DNA from: Kappaphycus alvarezii | Lineage: Eukaryota; Rhodophyta; Florideophyceae; Gigartinales; Solieriaceae | DNA: 64,000 nt | Direction of reading: 5' to 3' | NCBI GenBank assembly: GCA_002205965.3 | Contig: NADL03000023.1 | Location: 434,001 to 498,000 of the forward strand | Part shown: one piece after another, positions 47,560 through 59,876 of the stretch | How the letters are laid out: each line of letters opens with the position of its first letter | Numbering within the stretch: position 1 is the first letter of the stretch | Notes under the pieces: generated by a model | Seen by the model: the letters and a program-made list of their open reading frames with translations, nothing else | Told to the model about the DNA's origin: nothing | Databases searched by the model: none | Position numbers and translations under genes: made by a program

Positions 47560-48260
47560 CGATCTTTGAATAGATTTCATGTCAGCAAGGGCGTCTCCAT
47601 TGCGTTGATTCGCAGCTCACAAAACGAAAAGGGATGCGACTGCAGAGCCAGCAACTGTGCTCTGAGACGAAAGTGAGCTTCCACTGACTTTTCGGAATGC
47701 TGGCTAATCTATTTCAAAAAATTTGGGGATTGAAATCGTTCGTTGCCGTCTCTTGAAAATAAAGATTTTAGCTATGCTGCGAAAGATGTGATTTATGCCG
47801 ATGTACATGGTTATTTTTCTCCATGCCTCCTAAGAAGTCAATTGCCATCCTGCGGCTGCCGGGCCGGAAGAAGGAAAAGAAGCGGATCACTATTCTTCCT
47901 TGTTGCAACACGGATGGAGTGAGAATCTTGAGTTGAAGTTTATCGGTATTGCTTGGACACCGAGATTGTTCAAAAAAGTGTGAAAAGAACTTAGATTTTA
48001 TTACGACAATAACAAGAAGGCTATGATGACGACCAAGCTTTTCATGAAATGCCTGAGCGTTTCCAGAACTTAATTTCGCAGTTTCCAGGATGCTGTATCT
48101 TTCTTCTCTTGGACAAATGTGCAGCGCATTGTTCGTTGAGAAACTGCCTCATTTTGATAACTTTAAGTCTTATTTCTTCCTACCAACGCGACCTCGAGAG
48201 TGAAAACACTCAATACTGCTAATATTGTAATTATCATCGCAGCCTCCACAATATCAAGCA
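47560..48260 (+). pseudogene. pogo/Tigger-type DDE transposase pseudogene
   Basis: Blocks of a DDE_1 (Tigger/pogo) transposase can be read on the plus strand across frames. KDVIYADVHGYF (47782-47817) matches the first catalytic-Asp segment (family form DI-NADETGLF). RITILPCCNTDG (about 47880-47920) follows, then NLELKFIGIAWTPRLFKK and YYDNNKKAMMTTKLFMK (47925-48045). FQNLISQFPGCCIFLLLDKC then AAH (about 48065-48130) carries the second Asp. PTNATSRVKTLNTANIV (about 48180-48225) corresponds to the family's PPN-TS-LQPLDAG block, with the third Asp apparently replaced by Asn. Frameshifts and stops separate the blocks and no CENP-B-like HTH is clear upstream. It is dead but well supported by the order of blocks. 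Confidence 0.75.
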
Positions 48261-48429
48261 CCTTCTCCACTACTCTCCGTCCTCAACTCTGCCCACGTAA
48301 ATTTACGAGGCCAAGATCCTCTAGATTAACCTCTCCCTCAACATCGCTACCGGAAACTTCATGTCATAATTCCGAGGATCCGATCCCTCCTGGCCTCGAC
48401 ACCCCAAATTTAATTGTCCGTCAACTATC

Positions 48430-48960
48430 TGCGCCCCAATTCCAGGCCCATGCTCTCCCGTCGCGGCCGTTTTCGCCGCTGCCTCCCCATCCCAACTCGC
48501 ATCCCTCCTCGAAGACCCCCTCAACTTTCATATTTTTGACTGTCGCTGCCATCAACAGGCCAAAGCCCTCCTTCTGCCCTCCACAGTCGTAACTGCTGCC
48601 GCTTACCTTCGGTCACAATGTACGCGCTCTCAACAGCGACCGACCCAGAACTCTTCTCTGCCGCAACAAATGGCAGCCTCCACGAATTTAGCAGGCTCAC
48701 TGATTTCAAGAAATTGCAAACCTCCGCAGCTACCGTAGCCCTTACTAACGTAACTAATCTCCTTGTCCATGTGGACAATTTACGTGAGTATCTCATGTAT
48801 GTCTGTATGATCGAAAAATTTTCTGATGTAGTCTCGACTCTCTCAAAGAACATAGTACCGAAATCCAATTCCACCTCTACAAAGAGAATGTTTGCTCGCG
48901 TTCTCAGCATACCGAGCTTTCGAAACAGCAGTTTGAATTTATCAGCTGTACAATTCTGAT
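48430..48960 (+). pseudogene. Unrecognised coding-like stretch
   Basis: A plus-strand segment reads SQLASLLEDPLNFHIFDCRC (about 48490-48550) and then, after a frame change near 48610, ALSTATDPELFSAATNGSLH and KLQTSAATVALTNVTNLLVH to about 48880. It looks like helical coding sequence. I recognise no family, and it might be the C-terminal part of the adjacent transposon or a separate gene relic. A minus-strand frame of 129 codons overlaps it and is a likely shadow. Confidence 0.3.
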
Positions 48961-51900
48961 GTCATGTGACGCCCTTGCGGTACTTAGTTCTTGTATATGT
49001 AAGGGAACAACAGCATTGACGATATATCAGTGCCTGGCATCAATCTAGCCCTGTGAACAACGGCTAACTGTGTCAGTGCGTCCAGTACCGGACTTATTAC
49101 AGACTTTCTGTTCAGCTCCTAAACAATGATTTTTGCACAGTTTCATATCCCTTTTTGCATTTTCACGCCGTAAAGGATAGCCCTGATAGGAGGGATCATC
49201 TCTTCACCTGTAAACTAAAAATCACAGACACGATTTCTGCACAGCTCTTGAACCCTGAAAATACTACCAAAGCTTTCCAAAACCATCAATGACAATTGGA
49301 AAAAAATCTAATCAACAAAATGGCATTTCCTTGTTCCGTTCAAATCAGGGTATGTGGCATGCAATTCATTTTGCAACTAAATGGTCACAAATAGCCTCCT
49401 CACCTCAGCCATGTCGTTGTGCGTCGGCTGATACGCCCTTTTAATTGGGTGCGACATCATTTTGTACCGCGCTTTTTCGAGTTAATCCTTGAAGTCCAAC
49501 ACTTTTTTAGCCTTGCACGGTGACCCATGGACAAGTAACCGTGTACAGTAAAGTACTTTTTTTCGCTGAAGAAGAACCCGTTATCCTTGCACCACAGTGG
49601 CGTGGAGGCCAGTAGCAATTAAACTGTTGCCCCCTCACTGATACAGTCAAACATACGCAATGCTAGTCCACATCACAGTAAAGGTAAAGTATGTAGTCAT
49701 TCGATAACACCTTTTTCATTTTGCTGCAAGTCTCAAGGGTACCAACCTCTACATCTTAAACCTCAAAGTTCTCACAAACCATCCCGTAGTCCCTCCTGTA
49801 TTTTTTTGTTTTGGCTGCCCACCATGCGTAACGAGACAACGAAAACATCAGTTGCAACATGATGTAATTCAATATTTCTTCTCCCTTTTACTTTATCCTT
49901 AGGGTCGCATCTGGCTCTACTATAAACACTGCAAAGAAGAGCGTTTTGCAAATGAATTTTCTCTCTGATAATTAAAAACCTCCATGTAATGTCCATTTTC
50001 AAGTTGTCCCAGAAAGCTCGAAAAACAATACCTTTCGGTTCACATCCCAATTTCCCACTCCAGAAAAGTTTCATTGGTCCCTGAGTTTTCCGCAGTTTTT
50101 TAAACAGTAGCTTAAGTGAAAAACACTAGTGCATTAAGTGCTCGGCCGAGAGGATGTAGCTCAGCTGCATTCAGCAGAAATTTTACCTAGTTTTGTGAAA
50201 GATTTTATGAACAAAGTTCTGATAACGTTGGCCTGCGTAGATTAAAGTTCGTATTTTATGTACTTGATGGCCCCTGTAAATCAATCCAGATTTAGTTGCG
50301 ACACACACGGCTTACAAATTTTTCTAACGCTGTTTTCCCTATCGCGAATTTGCTAGAACGTAAGTGCAGTCTTGCAAGAGCAGCTCTCCGGCTCCTCTGT
50401 TCGATATTTTATTTCAGTTTCCAATGCAGTTGCAGCACTTCATCTCCCAGTAGCTCTAAAAAAAGCATGATTGCCACATTTACAGTCCCCTGGAACATCC
50501 TATAAATGCCCTCAGACAGATATTTTAGTAGACTTGCCAGCAAGTCCGTTCTTTTCTGCAATATCCAAATACATTCGAATGCTGCTTGCCGTAGTTACAG
50601 TGGGATCGACGAACTTGTCTATCTCCGGACCGCAAAACATGTTTCCTAGAATGGACTTCTATTCTGCTATGCTTTTTCTTTCACCGAGTGTGCACTGAGC
50701 CATCAATGAAATGGGCCTAACTCAAGATCACACTTATTTATTGGTTACTTATTACATAGATTGAAAATAGTCACCTGAAGTTAGCCTGGTGCGATTGACA
50801 TTTGTGGATGGGCAACATTTTTTGGAAAAAGAACTAATTCGAAATTTATTGTTTGTTCATTTGGGCCTTGGATTTTTCTTTGAAATCCAATACAGTAATG
50901 ATAATGGAGATTTTTTAAGATCATTTTTTCGTGGATATTGACGGAAATGCTACAGTGGAAGGGTTGGGAGTTGATTCTTCGGGAAAACAAACATATTTGA
51001 TCAAACAGTAAAGATAATACTAATAAATATGGTGCATACCAGACCCCGCGTTTCCGTTCTCATACGTCGTCAGTAGTTGCCTCGAAAGAGTTGGTGAAGC
51101 CAAGAGCGTCAGTCGATTCAAAAATTGGAACAGAAGATTTTCATGAGATGGGTAGTGTTCTAGCGTCCGTTCCCAAATCACGTCAAAATTTGAGTTATCA
51201 TCAGTTGTCAGGAGTCGTGACAGCTTTTCGTTGTCTGTTCTTCTTCGGTAGAGCGTTTTCGGGGCACACCTGGGCTCCCAGTTCATCCCGCCTCTGTACG
51301 ATGAAATTATTGCTAGAGCCTTCTCGTGGCAATTTCGTTTAGAGGAACGAGAGGTGGGTTCACAGGCAAATCGGCAAACCCTAATCTTGGCACCCTATCT
51401 TTGGAAGCAAAAAAAACCTTGATATCTAATGCGCCTTGCAAGAGATGTGGTAACGATGCGATAAACGAACGATGGACGCACAAGTATGATAGGACAATTG
51501 TAAAAAAAATGACTCAATGCAATAAAGAACTTGAAAAAAAGAACAAATATGACATGTGATTCGGCCTTGGATGATGGACAGCGAGAAGCGAGAGAACAAG
51601 TGAAGATTTGAGGAACGACAAGCTGGGACAGATTTCCCAAGTTGGCTGTTATATAACCAGGTTGACCCAGTTGTGATCCCAAACCAAGTCTTCTCGCGCG
51701 AGCGTAAATTCTGCTACGTGGCCTTATTGTCTTGCACTTACATTAAGCGTATGCAGCCGCGACAGCGATTGAAGAGTGTACAATGGTAAGCTGCCCATGG
51801 CGCTATCATCAAAAGTGCTTACAGTAGCCTTGACCGCGTGACTTGCTTGGAGTTGTAAATCATAGCCACGTCCAAGCCCCCTTGTCATATTCACCCATAA

Positions 51901-52880
51901 TTTTCCAATTGAAGTACCCTATTAAACATAGAGAAAACAAAATTCAGAGGATTTGCTTCGAGACTTGGGTCACAACAAGTGGTCGAAGAAGAAAAACGAA
52001 ACATCACAGAGCTGTAAACTTCCATCTAAATGCGACTCGCGAAAAGCTCGACCGGCTTATTAATCACTTCAGACAATTATGCGGCATTCTTCGACTCGGA
52101 TTTTTGCACATTTATTCAATTGCTTTACAGTGGTATAATCATTTTCGCAGTTCAATGGCGGAGAAGCAGAGGGCCTTTGTATTGTTAAACAAACTTGTGC
52201 TTTTCTCGAGTAAATTGCTAACAACGGTAATGACGTTCTTTCATTATGTTTGACAAATATGATGCAAGAAAAGGAAAGCAATTTTATGTACCACCAAAAC
52301 GATCCTGTGGAGATAGTACTTTTCCTTTCCACTTATTAAACAGCAAAAAATTCCGTTAGAAGCTCAAATTCATCGGTTATTGCTAGCAGGGTTACCAATA
52401 ACAATACCGTGCAGACGTTACAGTATGCAGATATGGAAAATGCAGGGAACTTTTTGTCATCAGTGCCGAAGGGGGAACGGAATTATAAATTACAGTCCAC
52501 TATACAATTTTTCCATAGTAATATCTTCGAGCTTGGGTTTAAGAGAAATAAAATCGCTGATGTATGCGATTTTAAGGGCATTTCTTCCCCTGTTCCACCT
52601 TTGGAGCCCGATCTTCGATCCTTTTTTAAGGATTGGGTAAAATTAGATAAACAAGCAAAATGGATTCATCAGTCCGTTATGTATATTTACTGTACTAGAA
52701 GGGAATGGATTACAGCCAAGTGGCAAATAGACCAATAGTCTCTATGGCAAAAGATGATCCATGGCCACTGCTTTGATGCTTTCCCTGAGAAGGTCTAGAA
52801 CCGATGGGATAGCCTTTAAAAAAGCAATGGGCGTGAACTAGGTTGACACTCGTATGCGAGGCTGGGAGAAAGCATCAAGA
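48961..52880. other. No recognisable gene
   Basis: Only scattered frames of 60-136 codons occur. A plus-strand frame at 52409-52738 (109 codons) and one at 51843-52253 (136 codons) have protein-like composition but no motif I recognise. None has a convincing start context or neighbour. Confidence 0.4.
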
Positions 52881-54460
52881 ATTTTTTATCCAGGCTGGCG
52901 AGTCGAATGACTGATTCTGAAATACAGGCCGTTGGGGAGGAGATTTAAAACGAATAATCTTTTAGTGTACCCCCTCCCGACCTGAAGTAAATTCTCAAAA
53001 TGACAACCTTCCGATAGGATGTTCTCTGGGCCAGATAGCAGGGGGATGCACAAGGAGGTCAGTTGGGCGTATGTCTGTTCCATGAATGGAGATCGGGGCT
53101 TCGAAATATAAGTCCAAACCCGCAAAGCGGAATAATGGTATGCAAGAGCGTTCCGGATGGAGTTTTGTCGGTGTAAGCGGCCAACCCCGAAACGCATATA
53201 GCAATAGCGTAGCCAAGATACACATACAGTTTTTTCTGACAATAGTGAGACTCCAACTGCATCAAACACATGTATATTAGTATCCTAAATAGCGACCGAG
53301 CATGATGCTACAGTGTTCCGCGGACACTCCGGTCGCGTTCGTCTGATGCGGATTTAAGAAAGCGGCGGCAGCGCTGTGGTGGAATTCGAGGACATGTATC
53401 CAGCCACGAGTAGCTTCGGGACTGTGAGCCGAGTGACTGGGAACATCCCGCCAGCGATCATCCTCCCATTGCTGCTTTGCTCCATCCATTTACTGTTACC
53501 TATTAATATGTTTTCTCAGGTTGAAGGGGATGCCAGCACGGATAGCAGAGTCAATGGGCCAAGGTTGGTAGTGTCGGGACTACCAGGAACGCGAGGTGCA
53601 AATTTGCAAGGTGGTGATCTGGTTTGGATGAAAAGGAAGCACCGTTCTCCGCGGGCACGTTTGCCGAGAATGGAGAGGTTGCAAGTCATTGTGTACTATG
53701 CAGTTCTGTGGCTGGCATACACGGCATTCAGATTGCTCGCAGCAACCATCTAAATAAGAAGAAGAAAGGTTCCGCCAACGAGAAACCCTGATCGCGAAGG
53801 CGAAGCGGTTGATAGGCTTGAATCTAAACATTATCCGTGGGGGCAACGTTTTGAAGCGCCTCGTAGGCGGGCCGCTGTAAGGAACCAAATTGGTAGGCTA
53901 GATAGACGACATACGGTGGGTAGGAGAGCTTTGACGTACATGTAACCAAGCAAGGCGATGCACAAAGACTGTTCATGGGAAAACAGGCCTGGAGATCGCG
54001 GACATGTTGGAGGAGAGCAAAGTTGCAGCGAAATCCGTCAATCTTGCGCCGGGAAAGGCCTGCGTAAAATTGGCATTGCCATCCCTAGTAGATATTTTCA
54101 CCGTTATTGGAAGACATTTGGATGACCAGAGTGATAATTAGATGTCATTCGTAGGATACCAGGATGATACGTGTGATCCGCATAAATTTCTCGTTATTGG
54201 TGGTCGATTTTTGGACGCCTAGCATCTGCTTTGCGTATGGTTTTAAATCAAGATTTTTTGGTATGGAAAAGTGGACGTTTGGTGGAAAACTTTAGCTGTT
54301 GTGTTGAGAGGACAATACAAGACATCAAAATGGGCAATGATAGCTGTATTGCGCACTAAGAAAGGGAACAACAAGGCCAAAATCTGCAATGATGCCTCAA
54401 ACTGCGTGAAGGGACTCTATCTACTCTGCAGTAAAAATACACGGATGCAGTCAGTCAATT
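52881..54460. other. Unresolved region with overlapping frames
   Basis: Both strands carry frames of 70-127 codons (for example minus 53269-52886, plus 53376-53753, the latter with a hydrophobic C-terminal segment). No family is recognised. It may hold the lost 3' part of the NDH-2-like relic to the right, but I could not find NDH-2 C-terminal motifs. Confidence 0.35.
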
Positions 54461-54469
54461 ACTGTCCCT

Positions 54470-54960
54470 ATCTAGGCTTGTGGTACCTTTCGACAAAGTC
54501 GGGAAACTCACCAGCGAATTTGAAGCCGGTCGGTACACCATCGGCGACCAAAAAAGACAATATTTTTCCACGTTCATTTTTACTCTATACAGACAAGACA
54601 GCCTTCTCAAGCTGATCGAGGATCTTGACACGCATGCGTCTGGAATCGGCAATTTCCTTGAGGAATTTTGTATAATTTCTCGCACCAGTAGCTTTAAAAG
54701 TGGTGGTAGTTTCACCCACAGCAACAACGAAGACATCATAAGGGACCTGAGAAGCATCGGCTTGACCAAAGCCCTCACTTTGGCCACGTTGACAATGGAC
54801 GATTTTGCGCTCGAAATCTAAATCGGTTGAAAGAGCTTTAGAGTACTCGAAAACGGGTTGGAAGCGCGGAGATCCTCGAGTGCGATTGGTGCGGAGTGGA
54901 TACATGCGAAGTGTTGGGATGAAGGCTGACGGAATTTATTCTATGTTGAACCTTGTCCTG
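54470..54960 (-). pseudogene. NDH-2-like (type II NADH dehydrogenase) fragment
   Basis: Minus-strand translation at about 54905-54600 gives VFEYSKALSTDLDFERKIVH, then VPYDVFVVAVGETTTTF and RNYTKFLKEIADSRRMRVKI. After a frameshift it continues ILSFLVADGVPTGFKFAGEF and PDFVER (about 54565-54490). In type II NADH:quinone oxidoreductases the corresponding blocks are YDxLVxAVG, FLKEIxDAxxIR and the second dinucleotide-binding GGGPTGVEFAGE; here GGGPTGVEF has become ADGVPTGFKF. Such enzymes pass electrons from NADH to quinone without pumping protons. No N-terminal FAD-binding GxGxxG or C-terminal part was found, so it is a fragment or an intron-split relic. Confidence 0.45.
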
Positions 54961-55196
54961 GCGGGGACAAGAATGGTGGTGAAATCGGTAAAGAGAGAGC
55001 GGATCTGAACCATTTGGAGATAGGTGCAAAGAATTGATTTTATACCTGGAGAAAACAAACCATGAGAGGCATGTCATCATGCTTACAGCCCCGCGAGACG
55101 GTGCCGGTTCCGGCCTTTGAAAATCTGCATTTTATCTATCAAAACATGCTTTGTGATACTTCCGATAGTATTAACAGTGGCGACTTGAAAGATCTC

Positions 55197-55990
55197 CTAT
55201 CCTTGAGTAAAATCGATGAGCTCTCTGACAAACTCGTTACAGTGTTCATCTCTAAGGCGACTGACAGGACTACCATCCTCCTTTATAAGCTGGCATGTCC
55301 CAACTCCATTACGGTTGTTACACTTGCGAACGATAAAGCGACTAAGATTGACAAGAGAGCGTTGGGAATATCCAAACTCTTTACAATAATCCTGCAAGAT
55401 GTAACTGACAAGTCGTACATGATTCTCATTGTTAGGATTACCGCTCGAATATGAGGGCAAATATTTGAAGAAGTAATCGCATCCATTGCCAATATCCGAG
55501 GGGGAAGCGGCTGAGTTGGAGATATGATAGATCAATGGGCAGAGATTGATAATGAGGACGATGAGACTTCTGGTGAACAAGGATCTTCGTAAGCGCATTC
55601 CCCTTCCGCGTTTGACCATCATGTTCAAGCCGAGGTGTACGAAGAGGTCGCGGGGACAGTTGAAATAAACCATGGCGGTGAAACCTAAGGGGCCTTGGAA
55701 TTCAAAGGCGAAAATGACGATGCGACTTTCAAACACCTGTCTTGCGAAATGGTCTTCGAATATACAATGCGCTGGGAAATAGACTGCCCTACTTTGAGTA
55801 ATGTTCTTTAGAGTATTGCGAAGCTGGTGCAATTCGACGTCAGTCATCCATCGGCCAGGCTGATCACAAGTTCTGATAAAAGCGGCTATTGGCAAGGGGA
55901 CTTGTCCATATCTTGACCAACGGAGTTGGGAGCCAGGATTTTTTCTTGTTCAGGTAATGAGTAACGGAGGTTAAGGAAGACTAAGACGGA
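55197..55990 (-). pseudogene. GNAT-like protein with N-terminal membrane segment, frameshifted
   Basis: A minus-strand frame of about 230 codons runs from about 55895 to a stop at 55197. Its core, QGPLGFTAMVYFN and VHLGLNMMVKRGRGMRLRRS, recalls the GNAT acetyltransferase pattern in which a beta strand leads to an RGxGxx acyl-CoA loop and a helix. It is followed by IYHISNSAASPSDIGNGCDY, then FIKEDGSPVSRLRDEHCNEF-like residues. No ATG opens this frame; its 5' end is a TTG. The adjacent frame upstream (about 55985-55890) reads LRLVATVASVLVFLNLRYSL, a likely membrane anchor, then EQEKILAPNS. A one-base frameshift near 55890 would join the two. The sequence looks like a conserved host-type protein recently broken, or a sequencing error. 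The GNAT assignment is inference. Confidence 0.42.
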
Positions 55991-57414
55991 TGCTACGGTT
56001 GCGACGAGGCGTAGGGTACGGACTTCTATGCGTTCCAGGAGACGGACTGGCAGACAGGGTGGTAGACGGGGAGAGAGCGGGGGCTATGATTGCGGCGAGG
56101 AGAAGGGAGAACTTTTTTCGACCGGGCGTTGAATCCGTCCGTGCGCAGATGATGTGGGGAACAAGCTGTACCGTTACTGCAGCGGTTTTATGTTGATACC
56201 CTGATTGAAGATGTTTGGACTGACGTTATTATATCGTACAAGATATGCACTCATACCGGTTATGAAGAGCGAGCTACTTTTCATAGCAGCGAAGACACTT
56301 TTCATTACTCGCATAATAATCCACGACGCACTCAGACCGAGATATCGGAAGCAATACTTGTTGAGAACCTATATTAGACAAGAATGAACAGGTGAAGTCA
56401 ATATGTCAGATTATTCCACTGCTGAAGATGCTTGTCAACACTTACCGGAATCCATTTTTCTTAATCATCCGGCAAGCATACTCAAGAAGTTTGAGTTGTG
56501 AACGGTAAAAAAATATTATTGGTCACCTCTCAAATTGCAGTGCCTAAAGTTTTTTCCTCTGCAAATCGCACGCGAAGCGTTGCCAAAACTGCAATTGAGA
56601 TCATATTCAGTCCCTGAATAGCTGCCTATACGTTCTCTTGGTCAATCTACCTAATTAGTACCGTGAGCCGCCTAGCGGCCAATTCCTTTGGATCCATTTG
56701 CTCCAGGTCTGCCACACCATCATAGTTAGCATCGATATGACCACATAATTCCAGGTTTGAAGTCGTATCAGTGTATCGCTTTTGAAGTTTCTCAACGGCT
56801 TATTCAACAGCACAGTTATACTTTCTCTGTTATTTTCTCAAACGCAACGCTCATACCTATTCGATTCAGATTCCATCGGCCATTAATTCGAATTACAATT
56901 TTGCAACTATGTTGCACCCAGGCTCGTAATACTCCTAGTTTACAACCTTGAATTGGTCTCATCTTCAGAGACGGTGGAGATATTCATTGTTTATTGTCTC
57001 GAGGGCTGTTGTTACCATAACATCTTAACATATTCAAAAGGATGGCACTTCCAAGTGAAAGCGCAAACCCGGCGGAGCATCCTCGACTCATCACTACGAA
57101 ATATACACGCCGTCAGCACTCGAACTCGAGTCCAAACGCCAGTAGACACTCATTTCAAATGAAATGCACCCAAACAGGATTCATCAACTCCGCAGTCTTT
57201 TCCGTTTTCCTAATGCTCTGCATCGTTTCGATTTCATTTACATTGCGAAAAAGACAGCAGATTTTACTACCCACCATTCAGATCAATGTGCGTCAAGCTC
57301 CCTTTGCAGCTACACGGTACGTGCTGATAGCGATCAATTAAAATCTTGTGATTTGTACACCGAAGAAAACACAAACACAAGCCCCACTACAAAATTGACA
57401 TGTATATTAATACT
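55991..57414. other. No recognisable gene
   Basis: Frames of 60-100 codons occur with no motifs. The minus strand just right of 55990 is Pro/Ser-rich and may be the leader of the GNAT-like gene. Confidence 0.4.
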
Positions 57415-57858
57415 TCACAGTACAGATGCTCTTCCCGATTCCATGATCTTTATCCCACGTTTAAGATATATAGAACCAGTGAATGTAAACGCTCCCGCTC
57501 CAAACAGACCCACGAACACTCCCAATTTCTCATTTCGAGCTTGCTTATCCACAGTCCCCCATAATTCCGGCAATTTTACTTCCCCAATTGCTTTAATGAA
57601 GATCGTAGTTGCCATTGAACAGATATTAAGCGATAAATCGTTTAGCATAAAGTCCTTTTTTGTGCCCATAAATCTAACCAGAACATAGATCCCACAGATC
57701 AGAATTGCATCCATCAGTGCAAACGCAACTCTACTTCCATAAAAGCTATTTAGACCTGCCCCTAAGGATACGAACTCGTCAATACCCAAAAAGATAGCTT
57801 CAATTGTTGTGATTGTAATCGAGAAATTGATTGATCTGCTTTTGATAGTCGTTGGCAA
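57415..57858 (-). CDS. Hypothetical membrane protein (147 codons)
   Basis: A minus-strand ATG at 57858 opens a frame with two or three hydrophobic segments (VAFALMDAILICGIYVLVRF, FVGLFGAGAFTFTGSIYL) separated by charged loops (KLPELWGTVDKQARNEKLG), ending ESGRASVL. Membrane topology is the only feature seen. Upstream frames at 58010-57800 (for example CDTLMMFFANDYQKQINQFL) may be the displaced N-terminal part, which would make it frameshifted. I do not recognise the family. Confidence 0.3.
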   Translation of the reverse strand: MPTTIKSRSINFSITITTIEAIFLGIDEFVSLGAGLNSFYGSRVAFALMDAILICGIYVLVRFMGTKKDFMLNDLSLNICSMATTIFIKAIGEVKLPELWGTVDKQARNEKLGVFVGLFGAGAFTFTGSIYLKRGIKIMESGRASVL

Positions 57859-57859
57859 A

Positions 57860-58953
57860 AAACATCATCAGAGTATCGCACCACGTATCCAATCGACAGA
57901 AAAGATGCACGAGAACTGCGGAGGCACGTAATGAACACCACAGAAATCTCAAAACTGGTTTTGTAACGAATTGGCAGCGCATAGAGGACAGAAGCTAGAA
58001 TGAGAAACAAAGTCGGGAGAAACGTGTGACGTGATCGTAAGGGTAGTAATTAATTCTCCGTTCCCTTTAGTCATATCTCTGCCAGCAGCAAGTCAGCTTC
58101 CTTCCCTGTCTGCTGAGATAGAGCAACGCTGATATGTTGTCCTACATTTTCTCGAAAGATGTCTGTCGCGTATGTTGAATGGTTCTTGTTACAGATACAA
58201 TGCGAAATGGAATTGCGCTTGCTCTTCGCGGATGCCAGGGAGTTCTTTTATTCCATTCGGGCGGTTTATCGCATCACAAGATATCGTTACCGCCGCTGGA
58301 ACGGGAGTGATTCGCAAGAATGATATTGTTACGTTTCTGTTTTATGTCTTGCACAAGAAGTTGACGGGAGAGGTTAATACGCATGTGGAACGACGTGTGG
58401 AGTTTGATATCCTTTCTTCGAGGCTTTTAGGTGGGGTGGCGAGTTACAAGGGCTTCCTTCAGAGAATGCAAATATTGTGGAGAGAACTGGACTCCTAGCA
58501 AAAAAACCGAGGAACATCGGAGGCGTAGTCATAACAGTGCGGAAATGGCATTCGCCAACTTTTGATACTAGGGGGTACAATTTTCCGGGACCATGCACGC
58601 GCATGCAGTACAAATAGAGATCGCGCCAATGATATTTAGTTCAATTTTTTTTATTGAACCAGGACCATAAATTACCTATTCCACTGCCAATAATTGTTTT
58701 GCCACCCTGGAGGATTGTAATACACCAGCATGCATCGCGACTATGTAGTAGTCATGGATAATGATTCATGCTGCGCGTCATTCGTAACTTGCATACATGT
58801 AGACGCATTACGCAGCGCCTTCTTCAACAAAACGAGCACGTCTTGGAACAAGTGTACTGCTTTCAGTAGCCCTTTTAAGTCCTTCCATGTGCAATTTATG
58901 CATTACGATCAGAAATGCACATCATGTAAGCAACTGGAGCATTACATCTAAAA
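57860..58953. other. No recognisable gene
   Basis: A 108-codon plus-strand frame at 58172-58498 has no motif. The rest holds short frames only. Confidence 0.4.
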
Positions 58954-59876
58954 CTAACCCAATTTTTGACCACACCCATAAATCTCGTTCCATATCTTAT
59001 CAATTCTTCTGCGGTTGACACCGATGCAAAATATGAGTACCCCACATGACGCGATCTGTCTTGAGCCACGGATGAATAAGGTGAAAGAGCGGTATTGTGA
59101 CAGAATTATTCTGTGAAGCCACGCCGAAGGCCACCCGTTTTTCCCATGATGAGCTCCATCCTCAGCATTATTCCAGACTGGCCACATGCCAAATCCTTCA
59201 ATTCGCAGCCATTTTCGGGCTCTCTGTCATAGTCAATGTGATGCGGAAATCCTTACTTGATCCATTCCCTACCAAGACTGTACCATCTGATGATAATTTC
59301 ATCAACGCAGATATGAGAATATGGCGTGACATATTTCCTGCGATATTCATTGAAAGCCTCCATAAATTCACTCACTGGAGACCATCTTTTGTCATCCAAG
59401 GGCCTTTCTTCCCTTTCAGAAGCGTTACTGAAGCAAACGTTTCCGAAAATCAGCTCAAATCTCCTGCGCAACATGATCTTTCCAAAGCTTGGTCGTAGAA
59501 TATGTTTGGATCCATTTTCATTCCGGAGGTCACGGCGGCTTGAAAATTTAAACCTTTTCATCAGAATGAGAACTAGAAAGAACTTCGATATCTCCCCTGA
59601 AGAAACGAGCTGAATTCAAATGGCATTCAATCGCTCGTTCATCCGGTCACGCATGTCATTGAGATGACGGACCAGAAACATGCACATAAGGCATTCAAAT
59701 GGCGATAAATCTGGAGGAGTACGACAACAGATAAGAGTATCACCATAATAGCCAATTATCTCGCAGCTTTTTTGAGAAAACTTTCCATTCATAGGTGTGA
59801 ACACCTCCTGATTCATCCACAATCGCTCATGAGCAATTACAATTGCATCTAATTGATCCTGTAGTGGAATTGGCAC
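58954..59876 (-). pseudogene. piggyBac-type transposase pseudogene
   Basis: Minus-strand pieces fit a DDE_Tnp_1_7 (piggyBac-derived) transposase. The N-terminal frame (59876-59616) ends with DLSPFECLMCMFLVRHLNDM then RMNERLNAI. The central frame (59561-59253) reads LRRRFELIFGNVCFSNASER, RPLDDKRWSPVSEFMEAFNE, then ICVDEIIIRWYSLGREW with the catalytic VDE. Next comes DREPENGCELKDLACGQSGI and MLRMELIMGKTG (about 59235-59130). These correspond, from memory, to the RPLDDRW, VDE and DRKPENGCEIQD-ACGxSGIMLR blocks of the family. A stop near 59118 and frame changes break it. The C-terminal cysteine-rich domain was not seen. Confidence 0.85.
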
